Of a DNA stretch of 64,000 bases, positions 35,168 to 43,541 are shown piece by piece. Under the pieces are notes generated by a model, which had not been told where the DNA came from, did not search any database, and saw only the letters and a program-made list of their open reading frames with translations. Location of the stretch: the NCBI RefSeq assembly GCF_018141165.1, contig NZ_CP058557.1, forward strand, positions 2,790,001-2,854,000, in the 5' to 3' direction. The DNA is from Alkaliphilus sp. B6464 (GTDB lineage: Bacteria > Bacillota > Clostridia > Peptostreptococcales > Natronincolaceae). The position numbers and the translations under genes were made by a program. Each line of letters begins with the position of its first letter. The stretch's first letter is position 1.

Positions 35168-35221
35168 CCTGCGACCTCTAGAACCCCATTCTAGCGCGCT
35201 ACCAAACTGCGCCACAGCCAG
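35145..35221 (-). tRNA. tRNA-Pro (anticodon GGG)
   Basis: On the minus strand a complete 77-base cloverleaf is visible. The acceptor stem is CTGGCTG with CAGCCAG, the D-stem is GCGC/GCGC, and the anticodon stem is CTAGA/TCTAG with loop ATGGGGT (anticodon GGG). The T-arm is GCAGG-TTCGATT-CCTGT, followed by discriminator A and an encoded CCA. Its 3' end is the integration site of the island. Confidence 0.97.
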
Positions 35222-35259
35222 ATATGTATAGATGAAACTAGTATTGTTTTAGCAACTCT

Positions 35260-35288
35260 ATTGTAAGAGGAATATATCACCTTGTCAA
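35260..35288 (-). promoter_or_regulatory. Promoter of tRNA-Pro
   Basis: Minus strand TTGACA (35288-35283), 17-base spacer, TACAAT (35265-35260), 38 bases before the tRNA. A near-ideal sigma-A promoter. Confidence 0.85.
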
Positions 35289-35361
35289 GGATAAAATATA
35301 TTTAAAATAGTATATATGGCACTCTATAATCATTTATAAAATTTGAGTTAATAATACATTA

Positions 35362-35382
35362 GGAAGGGCTATAGACCCTTCC
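35362..35382 (-). terminator. Hairpin after spoIVA
   Basis: GGAAGGG pairs with CCCTTCC around seven bases; moderate U-content follows on the minus strand. Similar hairpins occur at 37071 and 51758. Confidence 0.6.
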
Positions 35383-35430
35383 ATCCAATATATTTCATAT
35401 AACATCCTTCTCTACAGATTATATATAGTT

Positions 35431-36909
35431 TTATAGTATTATAGCTATTAGCCCGCCACTACCTTCGTTAACAATTTTTTGAATAGTTTTTTGGAGTTTG
35501 ACTCTAGTATCATCCGGTACCATAAATAATTTATTTTGTAACTGCTCTTTTACTAAATCATGCAATGACTTACCGAACATATTTGTTTCCCAAATTTTTT
35601 CTGGATTTTGCTCAAATTCCTCTAATAAATATTTTATTAACTCCTCACTTTGTTTTTCAGTACCTACTACAGGCGAAACTTCTGTAGCTATATCTGCTCT
35701 AATAAAGTGAAGTGACGGTGCATTTGCTCTAAGTTTTACACCAAACTGATTACCATGACGGAACATCTCTGGTTCCTCCAATGTCAATTCATCTAAAGAA
35801 GGCGGAACCAATCCGTATCCAATATTCATTACATCGTTTAATGCGCTTTCTATTCGATCATATTCCTTTTTGGCTTTTGCAAGCTCCGTAATCATAGCAA
35901 TTAGCTGGTAATCTCCTTCTATTTCATATCCAGTTTTCTCTTGTATCACTCTATAAAATAAATTATCTGGGGTAATAAGGTCTATTAATGCAGATCCTTC
36001 CCCCATTTTTATTGTATCTAAATTAGCTTTTTTAACATTTTCTACTTCATTTAAACTATTTACTAATACTTCGATATCTCTTAGTCTTTTTACTTCTGCT
36101 GCTGCAGATTTTATAGCTTCTAATATTGAACTCTTTAACCAATGGCTAGGTTCGATACTTTCTAACCAGCCAGGTAGATTAATATTAATTTCTGTAACTG
36201 GAAACTCGAACAATACATTTTCTAATATCTCATGGATATCATTCATATTAAGCTTAGCACAGTCCTTTATAACAACAGGCACATTATGCTTTTCTTCCAA
36301 TTGAATCTTTAACTCATATGTAGCTGGGCTATCAGGTTCTCGGCTATTTAGAATCATTACGAATGGCTTATTAATTTCCTTGAGTTCTCTGATAACTCTT
36401 TCTTCAGCCTCAACATAACTTTGTCTATCAATATCAGTAATAGATCCGTCTGTAGTTACAACTAATCCGATTGTTGAATGCTCTTTGATTACCTTTCTTG
36501 TGCCAATTTCGGCAGCTTCTTCAAAAGGAATTTGCTTTTCAAACCAAGGAGTGTTTACCATTCTAGGTTTCCCATCCTCTTGATGACCTAAAGCACCATT
36601 TACTAAGTATCCTACACAGTCAATCATTCTGAGCTTAAATGTAGCATTTTCCTTTAAAACAAGCTCCACTGCCTCGTTTGGTACAAATTTTGGTTCTGTA
36701 GTAGTAATAGTTTTACCTGTTCCACTTTGTGGTAGCTCATCCTTTGCTCTTTCTTTCTTATAGGCATTTTCTATATTTGGTAATACTAACAAGTCCATAA
36801 TTCGTTTTATCAAAGTAGATTTTCCAGTTCTAACAGGCCCTACTACGCCTATATAGATGTCCCCCTGCGTACGTCTAGCAATATCTCTGTAAATATCGTA
36901 CCTTTCCAT
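35431..36909 (-). CDS. spoIVA: Stage IV sporulation protein A (spore coat scaffold ATPase)
   Basis: SpoIVA polymerises on the forespore surface by ATP hydrolysis to form the basement layer of the coat. The N-terminus MERYDIYRDIARRTQGDIYI and Walker A GPVRTGKSTLIKR (about residues 24-36) are diagnostic. The C-terminus ends GSGGLIAIIL, close to the family's conserved end. Length 492 equals the usual length. GAAGGAGGGAAAGGT precedes the ATG and a good sigma-E promoter lies 58 bases upstream, matching mother-cell expression. Confidence 0.97.
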   Translation of the reverse strand: MERYDIYRDIARRTQGDIYIGVVGPVRTGKSTLIKRIMDLLVLPNIENAYKKERAKDELPQSGTGKTITTTEPKFVPNEAVELVLKENATFKLRMIDCVGYLVNGALGHQEDGKPRMVNTPWFEKQIPFEEAAEIGTRKVIKEHSTIGLVVTTDGSITDIDRQSYVEAEERVIRELKEINKPFVMILNSREPDSPATYELKIQLEEKHNVPVVIKDCAKLNMNDIHEILENVLFEFPVTEININLPGWLESIEPSHWLKSSILEAIKSAAAEVKRLRDIEVLVNSLNEVENVKKANLDTIKMGEGSALIDLITPDNLFYRVIQEKTGYEIEGDYQLIAMITELAKAKKEYDRIESALNDVMNIGYGLVPPSLDELTLEEPEMFRHGNQFGVKLRANAPSLHFIRADIATEVSPVVGTEKQSEELIKYLLEEFEQNPEKIWETNMFGKSLHDLVKEQLQNKLFMVPDDTRVKLQKTIQKIVNEGSGGLIAIIL

Positions 36910-36966
36910 ACCTTTCCCTCCTTCTTATCTAAATAGGAATAGCCCATTCATATCCTTAACATTATA

Positions 36967-36994
36967 AATATATGCTTGGATACTAATAATATGA
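36967..36994 (-). promoter_or_regulatory. Sigma-E-type promoter of spoIVA
   Basis: Minus strand TCATATT (36994-36988), 13 bases, CATATATT (36974-36967). It agrees well with the sigma-E pattern KMATATT and CATACAHT. Confidence 0.65.
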
Positions 36995-37070
36995 CTAGAC
37001 CAGTTCTTTATTCTATTTAGTATTTTATATTTAAATCTTTGTAGCTTTATGCTAAATATTTTTCAAAAAA

Positions 37071-37103
37071 TTAATAGGAAGGGTCGATAACCCTTCCTAT
37101 TAA
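37071..37103 (-). terminator. Rho-independent terminator after gpsA
   Basis: TTAATAGGAAGGGT (37071-37084) pairs perfectly with ACCCTTCCTATTAA (37090-37103) around five bases; on the minus strand TTTTTTGAAA follows. Confidence 0.88.
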
Positions 37104-37122
37104 TTATATGTATTATTTTTGA

Positions 37123-37159
37123 GCACTTGAAATTCTAAGCAAAGCTTAGAATTGAGTGC
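37123..37159. repeat. Stem-loop between gpsA and its terminator
   Basis: AATTCTAAGC (37131-37140) pairs perfectly with GCTTAGAATT (37144-37153) around AAA, extended by GCACT/AGTGC across a small bulge. It is separate from the gpsA terminator at 37071. Confidence 0.6.
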
Positions 37160-37197
37160 GACATAAAGTTTGTGAGTACAAACGAACAAATTTTATT

Positions 37198-38229
37198 TTA
37201 CCAATCTGCATTTATACTATCTACCACTTCTTCAATTTCATGAGTACGGTTTCGGCACATTAAATTAGATACAGCGTCTTTAGCATTATTATTACTATAA
37301 AGAATACTATAAATTTCTGATGTAATCGGCATTTCAATATTATATTGCTGTGCTAGTTCATAGGCTACTTTTGTAGTTGTTATTCCTTCTACAACCATTC
37401 CTATTTTCTTAAGGGTTTCCTCTAGTCCTTTACCTTCACCAATTAAAATACCCGCTCGCCTATTTCTACTGTGCATACTTGTACAGGTAACGATAAGATC
37501 GCCAATACCTGAAAGTCCTGCAAAGGTAGATATATTTGCTCCCATAGCTTTGCCTAATCGTGTAATTTCACTAATACCCCTAGTAATTAAGGCAGCCCTT
37601 GCGTTATCTCCAAACCCTAACCCATCTGCTATTCCTGCTCCAAATGCAATTACATTTTTTAGTGAACCTCCAAGTTCTACTCCAATCACGTCTGGATTAG
37701 TGTATACTCTAAAGCTTGGTGTAATAAATAAATCCTGTACAAACTCTGCTGTTGATTTATCTTTTGAAGCAACTACAACAGTTGTAGGTATATTTTTAGA
37801 AACTTCTTCTGCGTGAGAAGGCCCTGATAATACAACAAATGGATTATTAGGTAGCTCATCACAAGCAACCTGTGAAATCCTTAAGTGAGTATCTTTTTCT
37901 AATCCTTTTGAGGCATTTATAATTACTTCATTACCCTTTAAGTAAGGTTTGATATTTTTTAAAATTTCTCTAACAGACTGAGATGATACAGATATTAATA
38001 TAGCATCTGCATCTAAAACAGCTTTTTCCAAATCTATATATAGGTTCAAATTCGAAGGTAAAACAACATTAGGTAAGTACTTGTTGTTTTTACCTGTCTT
38101 TATCATATCTTTATATTGCTCTTCATTTCTCATCCATAGATTAACTTCGTGTCCTTTACTGCAAAGTACCATACCTAGGGCAGTTCCCCAACTACCAGCG
38201 CCTAAAACGGCAATCTTTGAATAGCTCAT
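37198..38229 (-). CDS. gpsA: NAD(P)H-dependent glycerol-3-phosphate dehydrogenase
   Basis: Reduces dihydroxyacetone phosphate to glycerol 3-phosphate for phospholipid synthesis. The Rossmann motif GAGSWGTALG is at residues 9-18. The catalytic lysine region GGSLKNVIAFGAGIADGLGF and TSMHSRNRRAG follow. Length 343 is standard. It lies directly after plsY, whose product uses the same glycerol 3-phosphate, so the two genes form a functional pair. AAGGAGAGTTTAAA precedes the ATG. Confidence 0.96.
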   Translation of the reverse strand: MSYSKIAVLGAGSWGTALGMVLCSKGHEVNLWMRNEEQYKDMIKTGKNNKYLPNVVLPSNLNLYIDLEKAVLDADAILISVSSQSVREILKNIKPYLKGNEVIINASKGLEKDTHLRISQVACDELPNNPFVVLSGPSHAEEVSKNIPTTVVVASKDKSTAEFVQDLFITPSFRVYTNPDVIGVELGGSLKNVIAFGAGIADGLGFGDNARAALITRGISEITRLGKAMGANISTFAGLSGIGDLIVTCTSMHSRNRRAGILIGEGKGLEETLKKIGMVVEGITTTKVAYELAQQYNIEMPITSEIYSILYSNNNAKDAVSNLMCRNRTHEIEEVVDSINADW

Positions 38230-38242
38230 TTTAAACTCTCCT

Positions 38243-38836
38243 TTATTTCACCCTTGATTTTTCTCCTATTTTTCTTTCATTACCCGCTAAAAGCCTTTTT
38301 ATATTTTCACGGTGTCTATATATGGCTAATAAAGCTAGAATTAGTCCAAATAATAAATAATTTATTCCATATATAACTATAGTAAAAGGTAAAAGGCTAA
38401 TCGCAACAATAGAAGCTAAAGAAACGTATTTGTATTTATATAATATAACAACTCCTATAGAAACACAAATAAGTGCTACAAAGGGTTTAATAATTAGAAC
38501 AACCCCAATAGTTGTTGCAATCCCTTTTCCGCCTTTAAATCTTAAAAGCACGGGCCAATTATGGCCTATAACTACGGATATACCACAAGCCAATGCTAAA
38601 GTTTCTCCACCAAATTTATTACCTAAATAAACAGCTAAAACTCCCTTAAATAAATCTCCTAAAAATGTACAAGCAGCGGCCTTTATGCCTAGTGTTCTAA
38701 GTACATTGGTGGATCCTGCATTGCCGCTACCATGATCTCTAATATCAATTTTAGCAAATAGTTTTCCTATAAAATAAGATGTTGAAAAGTTTCCGATAAA
38801 ATAGGCAATTAAAATAAGTAATAGATTGCCCCACAT
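38243..38836 (-). CDS. plsY: Glycerol-3-phosphate acyltransferase PlsY
   Basis: An integral membrane enzyme that transfers acyl from acyl-phosphate to glycerol 3-phosphate. Five or more hydrophobic segments and the family motifs DIRDHGSGNAGSTNVLR, GHNWPVLLRFKGGKGIAT are present. About 197 residues. The ATG at 38834-38836 is favoured because GGGAGGGATTAAT precedes it (an upstream TTG would overlap der). It is sandwiched between der and gpsA as in most clostridia. Confidence 0.95.
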   Translation of the reverse strand: MWGNLLLILIAYFIGNFSTSYFIGKLFAKIDIRDHGSGNAGSTNVLRTLGIKAAACTFLGDLFKGVLAVYLGNKFGGETLALACGISVVIGHNWPVLLRFKGGKGIATTIGVVLIIKPFVALICVSIGVVILYKYKYVSLASIVAISLLPFTIVIYGINYLLFGLILALLAIYRHRENIKRLLAGNERKIGEKSRVK

Positions 38837-38839
38837 CAA

Positions 38840-40162
38840 TTAATCCCTCCCTGTTTTTTGACGCAAAATAAATCGGATAGGTGTTCCCTCAAAGCCAAAG
38901 TTTTCACGAATCTTATTTTCTAAATACCTTAAATATGAAAAATGCATCAGTTCCTTATCATTTACAAATAAAATAAATGTAGGTGGCTTTACAGAAGCCT
39001 GAGTAGCATAAAATACTTTTAGTCTTTTCCCCTTATCCGATGGCGCTTGGTTTAATAATATAGCCTCTCCAATTACCTCATTTAAAGATCCTGTTGGTAT
39101 TCTCATAGCATTTTGGTTAGAAACATGTTTTACTTCTTCCAATACCTTATTCATTCTTTGCCCAGTTAATGCGGAAACAAATAAAATTGGAGCATAACTT
39201 ATATAAGTAAGCTCATTACGAATTTCTTTTATAAATTCATTCATAGTATGGTTATCTTTTTCTATAATATCCCACTTGTTAACAATGATAATCATACCCT
39301 TACCATTTTCATGACTATATCCTGCGATCTTCTTATCCTGTTCTGTGACTCCTTCAGATGCATCTATAACAAGCAAACAAACATCAGATTTTTGAACAGC
39401 TGCAATAGCACGAACAATACTGTATTTTTCAACATTTTCCTTAATACGGCTCTTTCTTCTTATACCTGCCGTATCTATAAGTACATATCGATCCTCTCCG
39501 CTAGTAAATGGAGTATCTATAGCATCTCTTGTAGTTCCTGCAATATCACTAACTATTACTCTGTCCTCTCCTAGTATGCGATTAATAAGAGAGGATTTAC
39601 CTACATTTGGTTTACCAATCATAGCAACCTTAATAACGTCCTCATCATACTCGTCATCACCATTAGTATTAAAGTGTTTTACAACTTCATCTAAAAGGTC
39701 ACCAATACCAAGTCCAAGGGAAGCAGATATTTCAACTGGATCTCCCATACCTAACTCATAAAATTCATAGAAGTGCTCGGATTGGTGCTTTGTATCTACT
39801 TTATTTAGTGTAATTATCACTGGCTTTTTAGTTTTTCTAAGCATCTCTGCAACATCACGATCTACAGAAGTCAATCCTTCTCTACCATCCGTAACAAAAA
39901 CTATTACATCGGCAGTTTCCATAGCTAGTTCTGCCTGCCTTCTCATTTGAGCTGGTATTATCTCTTCTGACTTTGGCTCTATTCCTCCAGTATCAATTAG
40001 AGTAAAATTATAATTCAGCCATTCAACTTCTGTATAGATTCTATCTCTAGTTACACCTGGCTTGTCCTCTACTATTGAGATTCTCTCTCCTGCAACTTTA
40101 TTAAATAAAGTTGATTTACCTACATTTGGTCGCCCAACAACGGCAACAATTGGTCTAGACAT
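38840..40162 (-). CDS. der: Ribosome-associated GTPase Der (EngA)
   Basis: Double-domain GTPase for 50S assembly. Two G1 motifs are visible, GRPNVGKSTLFNK near residue 10 and GKPNVGKSSLINR near residue 183. Each has its G3 (DTGGIE, DTAGIR) and G4 (NKVD, NKWD) motifs, and a C-terminal KH-like domain ends the protein. Length 440 is standard. It follows the DUF512 gene by 20 bases with TAGAGGTGGAGTAA as ribosome site. Confidence 0.97.
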   Translation of the reverse strand: MSRPIVAVVGRPNVGKSTLFNKVAGERISIVEDKPGVTRDRIYTEVEWLNYNFTLIDTGGIEPKSEEIIPAQMRRQAELAMETADVIVFVTDGREGLTSVDRDVAEMLRKTKKPVIITLNKVDTKHQSEHFYEFYELGMGDPVEISASLGLGIGDLLDEVVKHFNTNGDDEYDEDVIKVAMIGKPNVGKSSLINRILGEDRVIVSDIAGTTRDAIDTPFTSGEDRYVLIDTAGIRRKSRIKENVEKYSIVRAIAAVQKSDVCLLVIDASEGVTEQDKKIAGYSHENGKGMIIIVNKWDIIEKDNHTMNEFIKEIRNELTYISYAPILFVSALTGQRMNKVLEEVKHVSNQNAMRIPTGSLNEVIGEAILLNQAPSDKGKRLKVFYATQASVKPPTFILFVNDKELMHFSYLRYLENKIRENFGFEGTPIRFILRQKTGRD

Positions 40163-40182
40163 TTACTCCACCTCTAATTCTA

Positions 40183-41514
40183 TTATTTCATTCTTAAATT
40201 TAATACTCTTTGTATAAACTTTTTACCTTCAACTTCACATACTTGAATAGGTACTCCGAGCTTTTCTTCTAATAGTGTAACAGTATAATCATCTAAAAAT
40301 ATTTCTTCCTCTGCTTTCATCATAGACTCTGGAATAAGTAATTTATCGCCTAAATATTTATCTTTTAAAGTATTATATATATCTTGTCCAGTAATTAAGC
40401 CACTTACAGAAACATGTCCACCAAAAAATTTATTTTCTACGCAAATTACTTCTACTTTTAAATTCCCTATTTTTTCTGTCAAATCATCGCACATTGTTTT
40501 AATTAATTTGTATGCAGCAGTACCTGTAGCTACTGTAATATGCTTAGGCGTTTTAAGTGCAATTGGCAATCTTCTTAAATATTGATAAAACTCATATTTA
40601 AATTTGGTTGACATTCCTACCCCATTTTCTAATTGTGGAAAACCTTCATAGCTTTCGTAGTTAGGGAAGTCTATATCAGCCAGAACATAAAACTCATCTG
40701 AAACATGAACAAAATTACGACCAATAGAACTTTTAAATTTCTTCTGCCATTTCTGCACTTGACCTATAGTGTAGGACGCCGTTTCTTTATTAAACGGATC
40801 CATCTTATATAATCCTTCTCTATAGGCAGTTAAACCTACAGGCACAACAGCTACACTACCTATACTATAGCTAAGGTTACCTAAATCTTTAATTGTATTA
40901 TCCAGTTCTTCTCTATCATTTAAATCGGGACAAAGCACAATTTGACAATTCATCTCAATATTGTTTTCTGCGAGTCTTGTTAATATATTTAATATATTGC
41001 CAGCAAATCGATTGTTAAGCATCTTCTTTCTAAGCTCACCATTAGTTGTATGTACGGATATATTAATAGGACTAATACGATACTTAATAATTTTATTTAT
41101 ATCTTCCTCACTCATATTAGTTAAGGTAATATAATTTCCTTGTAAAAATGATAACCTAGAATCATCATCCTTAAAATAAAGACTTTGGCGCATATTAGGA
41201 GGCAATTGATCTATAAAACAAAATACACATTTGTTTCTACAACTTTTAGCCTGATCTATAATAGGGTTTTCAAACTCTATACCTAGATCCTCATCGTACT
41301 CTTTATCAATCTCTACAATCCAATGCTCTCCATCGGTTTTTAAAATTTCCACTTCTAAATACTCATCTGCTAAATAATATTTATACTCAATAATATCCTC
41401 TATTTCATGGCTATTTATTTTAAGTAGCTCGTCTCCTACTTGTATACCAACCTCTTCTGCTATACTTCCAGAATACACTTTACTAATAATATTTTTTAAA
41501 CCTATTTCTCTCAA
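40183..41514 (-). CDS. DUF512 / radical-SAM-like PDZ-containing protein
   Basis: A 443-residue protein with an N-terminal PDZ-like segment (residues about 5-60: ISKVYSGSIAEEVGIQVGDE) and a cysteine motif CRNKCVFCF (CxxxCxxC type) near residue 95 typical of radical-SAM iron-sulfur centres. The C-terminal DUF512 domain follows. The function is unknown, though it always neighbours der in clostridia. The start is TTG at 41512-41514 with GTAGGTGTAGTA before it. It ends the YIEGIA-DUF3189 group and begins the der-plsY-gpsA run. Confidence 0.88.
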   Translation of the reverse strand: MREIGLKNIISKVYSGSIAEEVGIQVGDELLKINSHEIEDIIEYKYYLADEYLEVEILKTDGEHWIVEIDKEYDEDLGIEFENPIIDQAKSCRNKCVFCFIDQLPPNMRQSLYFKDDDSRLSFLQGNYITLTNMSEEDINKIIKYRISPINISVHTTNGELRKKMLNNRFAGNILNILTRLAENNIEMNCQIVLCPDLNDREELDNTIKDLGNLSYSIGSVAVVPVGLTAYREGLYKMDPFNKETASYTIGQVQKWQKKFKSSIGRNFVHVSDEFYVLADIDFPNYESYEGFPQLENGVGMSTKFKYEFYQYLRRLPIALKTPKHITVATGTAAYKLIKTMCDDLTEKIGNLKVEVICVENKFFGGHVSVSGLITGQDIYNTLKDKYLGDKLLIPESMMKAEEEIFLDDYTVTLLEEKLGVPIQVCEVEGKKFIQRVLNLRMK

Positions 41515-41622
41515 TACTACACCTACTTTTACTTAGTTTTAATACTAGGTACCAATATTGTACCACAGTAAATTACTTGCATCAAATTATATTATCATTT
41601 TATTTCAATATCAGTCAAGAGA

Positions 41623-42081
41623 TTAACATCTTTTTTTAACATCCTCTACTAATTCTATAAAAAGATTATACCTTTTCTGTATTCCTGCTACAGTTAATGG
41701 TCTTCCTAGTTTAATTAACCCTACTCTTCTAGACAAAAACCCTCCTATCTTCACAGAAAAACTTAATAACGGAATAACATTTATTATTTGAATATTTTTT
41801 TTCACATCGTTGCTAAGCTGAAATGCAAAGTTATAGGCTATTTCTGTATATTCTCTGCGGTAAGGTCCCATCCCTAAGGCATATATTTCTCTTAATTTTT
41901 CATCTGTACCAATATAAATAGGTGTACCCCTAAATTCTTTTGGCGACTGATCATAATAGGGAATATTTAATATTTCTTCCTTAGTAGGTATACGATCTAC
42001 TGGTAAATATCCCATGTGTATTGCAGATGCTACAATCGAAGAATGAGCACCACCATAACAAGTATATATTATTTTCATCAT
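41623..42081 (-). CDS. DUF3189 family protein (first copy)
   Basis: 152 residues starting MMKIIYTCYGGAHSSIVASA, the conserved DUF3189 opening with the Gly-rich turn GGAHSS. The rest contains YIGTDEKLREIYALGMGP. It looks like a small Rossmann-like fold, possibly nucleotide binding, but no activity is known. A shorter, diverged copy lies just upstream in the transcript. The ribosome site AAAGATGATAAA is weak, so the exact ATG (first or second) is uncertain. Confidence 0.8.
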   Translation of the reverse strand: MMKIIYTCYGGAHSSIVASAIHMGYLPVDRIPTKEEILNIPYYDQSPKEFRGTPIYIGTDEKLREIYALGMGPYRREYTEIAYNFAFQLSNDVKKNIQIINVIPLLSFSVKIGGFLSRRVGLIKLGRPLTVAGIQKRYNLFIELVEDVKKRC

Positions 42082-42100
42082 TTTATCATCTTTCTTTATT

Positions 42101-42379
42101 TTATTTGTTATCTAAATCTATAATTACCACTTCTTCATCATATATATTTGCAAAGCCATTTAAAAGATTTTTTAAAATATAACTATTTTTACTGATATAA
42201 AGTAAATATACTTCATTTAACCCTTCATCCAAACCTAAGTAATAAAAATATCCTTCTTTACTATAGTTATTTTGAATATTTCTAGGATTTTCAGGGATAT
42301 TTAATTTTAAATGCACATATGCAGCTGTAATAGCTGCATATGGATTTGTCTTATATATATATATAATTTTCATAACCAT
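42101..42379 (-). CDS. DUF3189-like protein (short second copy)
   Basis: About 92 residues starting MVMKIIYIYKTNPYAAITAA. It shares the M-K-I-I-Y opening and FYYLGLDEGLNEVYLLYIS with the neighbouring DUF3189 protein but lacks the GGAHSS turn and the C-terminal third, so it is probably a diverged, shortened paralog. TAGGGTG lies five bases before the ATG at 42379. It lies in the spoIIP-YIEGIA-DUF3189-DUF512 string. Confidence 0.7.
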   Translation of the reverse strand: MVMKIIYIYKTNPYAAITAAYVHLKLNIPENPRNIQNNYSKEGYFYYLGLDEGLNEVYLLYISKNSYILKNLLNGFANIYDEEVVIIDLDNK

Positions 42380-42386
42380 AAACACC

Positions 42387-42584
42387 CTAATGTTTTACAA
42401 TAATGTATGTTCCCATACCCAGGTCGTGTACTGCCCCATCAACGATCTTTGCAATTGTAGATGATAAATGTATTAATTGTTCTTCATGTTGAGCATAAAA
42501 AACTGGAGTCATAGATCCCGGGCTTACCATATCCTTATTCAATGTTACAACTGCAATTATAAATTCTTTTAATCCGATTTCCAT
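42387..42584 (-). CDS. Capping complex subunit for YIEGIA
   Basis: A 65-residue protein, MEIGLKEFIIAVVTLNKDMV followed by SPGSMTPVFYAQHEEQLIHL and an end GMGTYIIVKH. It matches the small protein that accompanies YIEGIA in sporulating clostridia and is called a capping-complex subunit in current family naming; I rely on gene context and remembered family sequence. A GGGGGTAGTTT ribosome site precedes the ATG, three bases after the YIEGIA stop. Confidence 0.8.
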   Translation of the reverse strand: MEIGLKEFIIAVVTLNKDMVSPGSMTPVFYAQHEEQLIHLSSTIAKIVDGAVHDLGMGTYIIVKH

Positions 42585-42587
42585 AAA

Positions 42588-43526
42588 CTACCCCCTTTTC
42601 ATATTATCTCTTGATTTTATATGGTGTGCAACAGTTGCATCTGAAGGTTTTCTTTTTGAAGACTCCAATAATGGAGTCTTTTTTACAACTTCAATTAAAG
42701 CATCTATATCGGGTTTCATTAAAGTTATAGCCATTACTATATTCCCATTCTCGGCGTTTCTTCTTGCTATTGGTGTAAGCTCTGGTTCATCAACATCCTT
42801 TCGTATTCCTAGCTGATTAGCTGCATTATGTTGTATAGCTTGTCTCTGACCAATGTTAGATAAATATGCTATTGCATTTTCATTTTTGGGGATAATTTCC
42901 ACAGCTAATCCATTTTTTAAAAATATATCTCTTGTTTGTTGTAGACCAACATTCTTAATTACTATATCATTTATTTTTAGCATTGGGCCGTCAAAAGAAA
43001 TATGTGCTTCTTTTACATCAGCTACATCACCAACTTCTTCACCATGTAATAAATTTTTTATATATATATGTGTTATCAATCCACCTATAACTCCTAAAAA
43101 TATACCTATATACTTGGTAATTTTTAAAAGTGTAGTAATATATATTATAGCGGAAGTAACTAAAGCAGTAATTGTGGCCATGTAATTTCTTGCTTCAAAG
43201 GCCTTGGCAATATCTTCAATATAAGCGGTTCCTCTTGGTACCATCTCTGTTATTTCAATATTATCAAGACTTTCTCTTTCCATACTTCTTACATCTCTAA
43301 AGTGTTGGGCGGCCAATGCTAAAAATGTCATGGCTGCAAACTCCTTTTCAATTAGGGCAGGTATAGCTACTGCACCTAGACCTGCAGCGATAAATCCAAG
43401 GGTAAAGTGAGTTAAATATCCCTTTGGATATGTTGGATACTGCCTATAGTCAGACTTCATCATATGAACCCTTGCGATTGTTCCCATTATTAAAGCTGGT
43501 ACAATTAAAATATAATATTTATTCAA
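42588..43526 (-). CDS. YIEGIA family membrane protein
   Basis: 312 residues with several hydrophobic segments (about residues 3-15, 40-70, 115-150) and the family tag YIEDIAKAFEARNY, here YIEDIA instead of YIEGIA. The C-terminal half is soluble and contains DGPMLKINDIVIKNVG. This protein is restricted to spore formers, probably membrane-embedded; its exact role is unknown. The start is TTG at 43524-43526 because AGGTGATTTAGTA precedes it. It follows the SpoIIP gene by 15 bases. Confidence 0.82.
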   Translation of the reverse strand: MNKYYILIVPALIMGTIARVHMMKSDYRQYPTYPKGYLTHFTLGFIAAGLGAVAIPALIEKEFAAMTFLALAAQHFRDVRSMERESLDNIEITEMVPRGTAYIEDIAKAFEARNYMATITALVTSAIIYITTLLKITKYIGIFLGVIGGLITHIYIKNLLHGEEVGDVADVKEAHISFDGPMLKINDIVIKNVGLQQTRDIFLKNGLAVEIIPKNENAIAYLSNIGQRQAIQHNAANQLGIRKDVDEPELTPIARRNAENGNIVMAITLMKPDIDALIEVVKKTPLLESSKRKPSDATVAHHIKSRDNMKRG

Positions 43527-43541
43527 TACTAAATCACCTAT

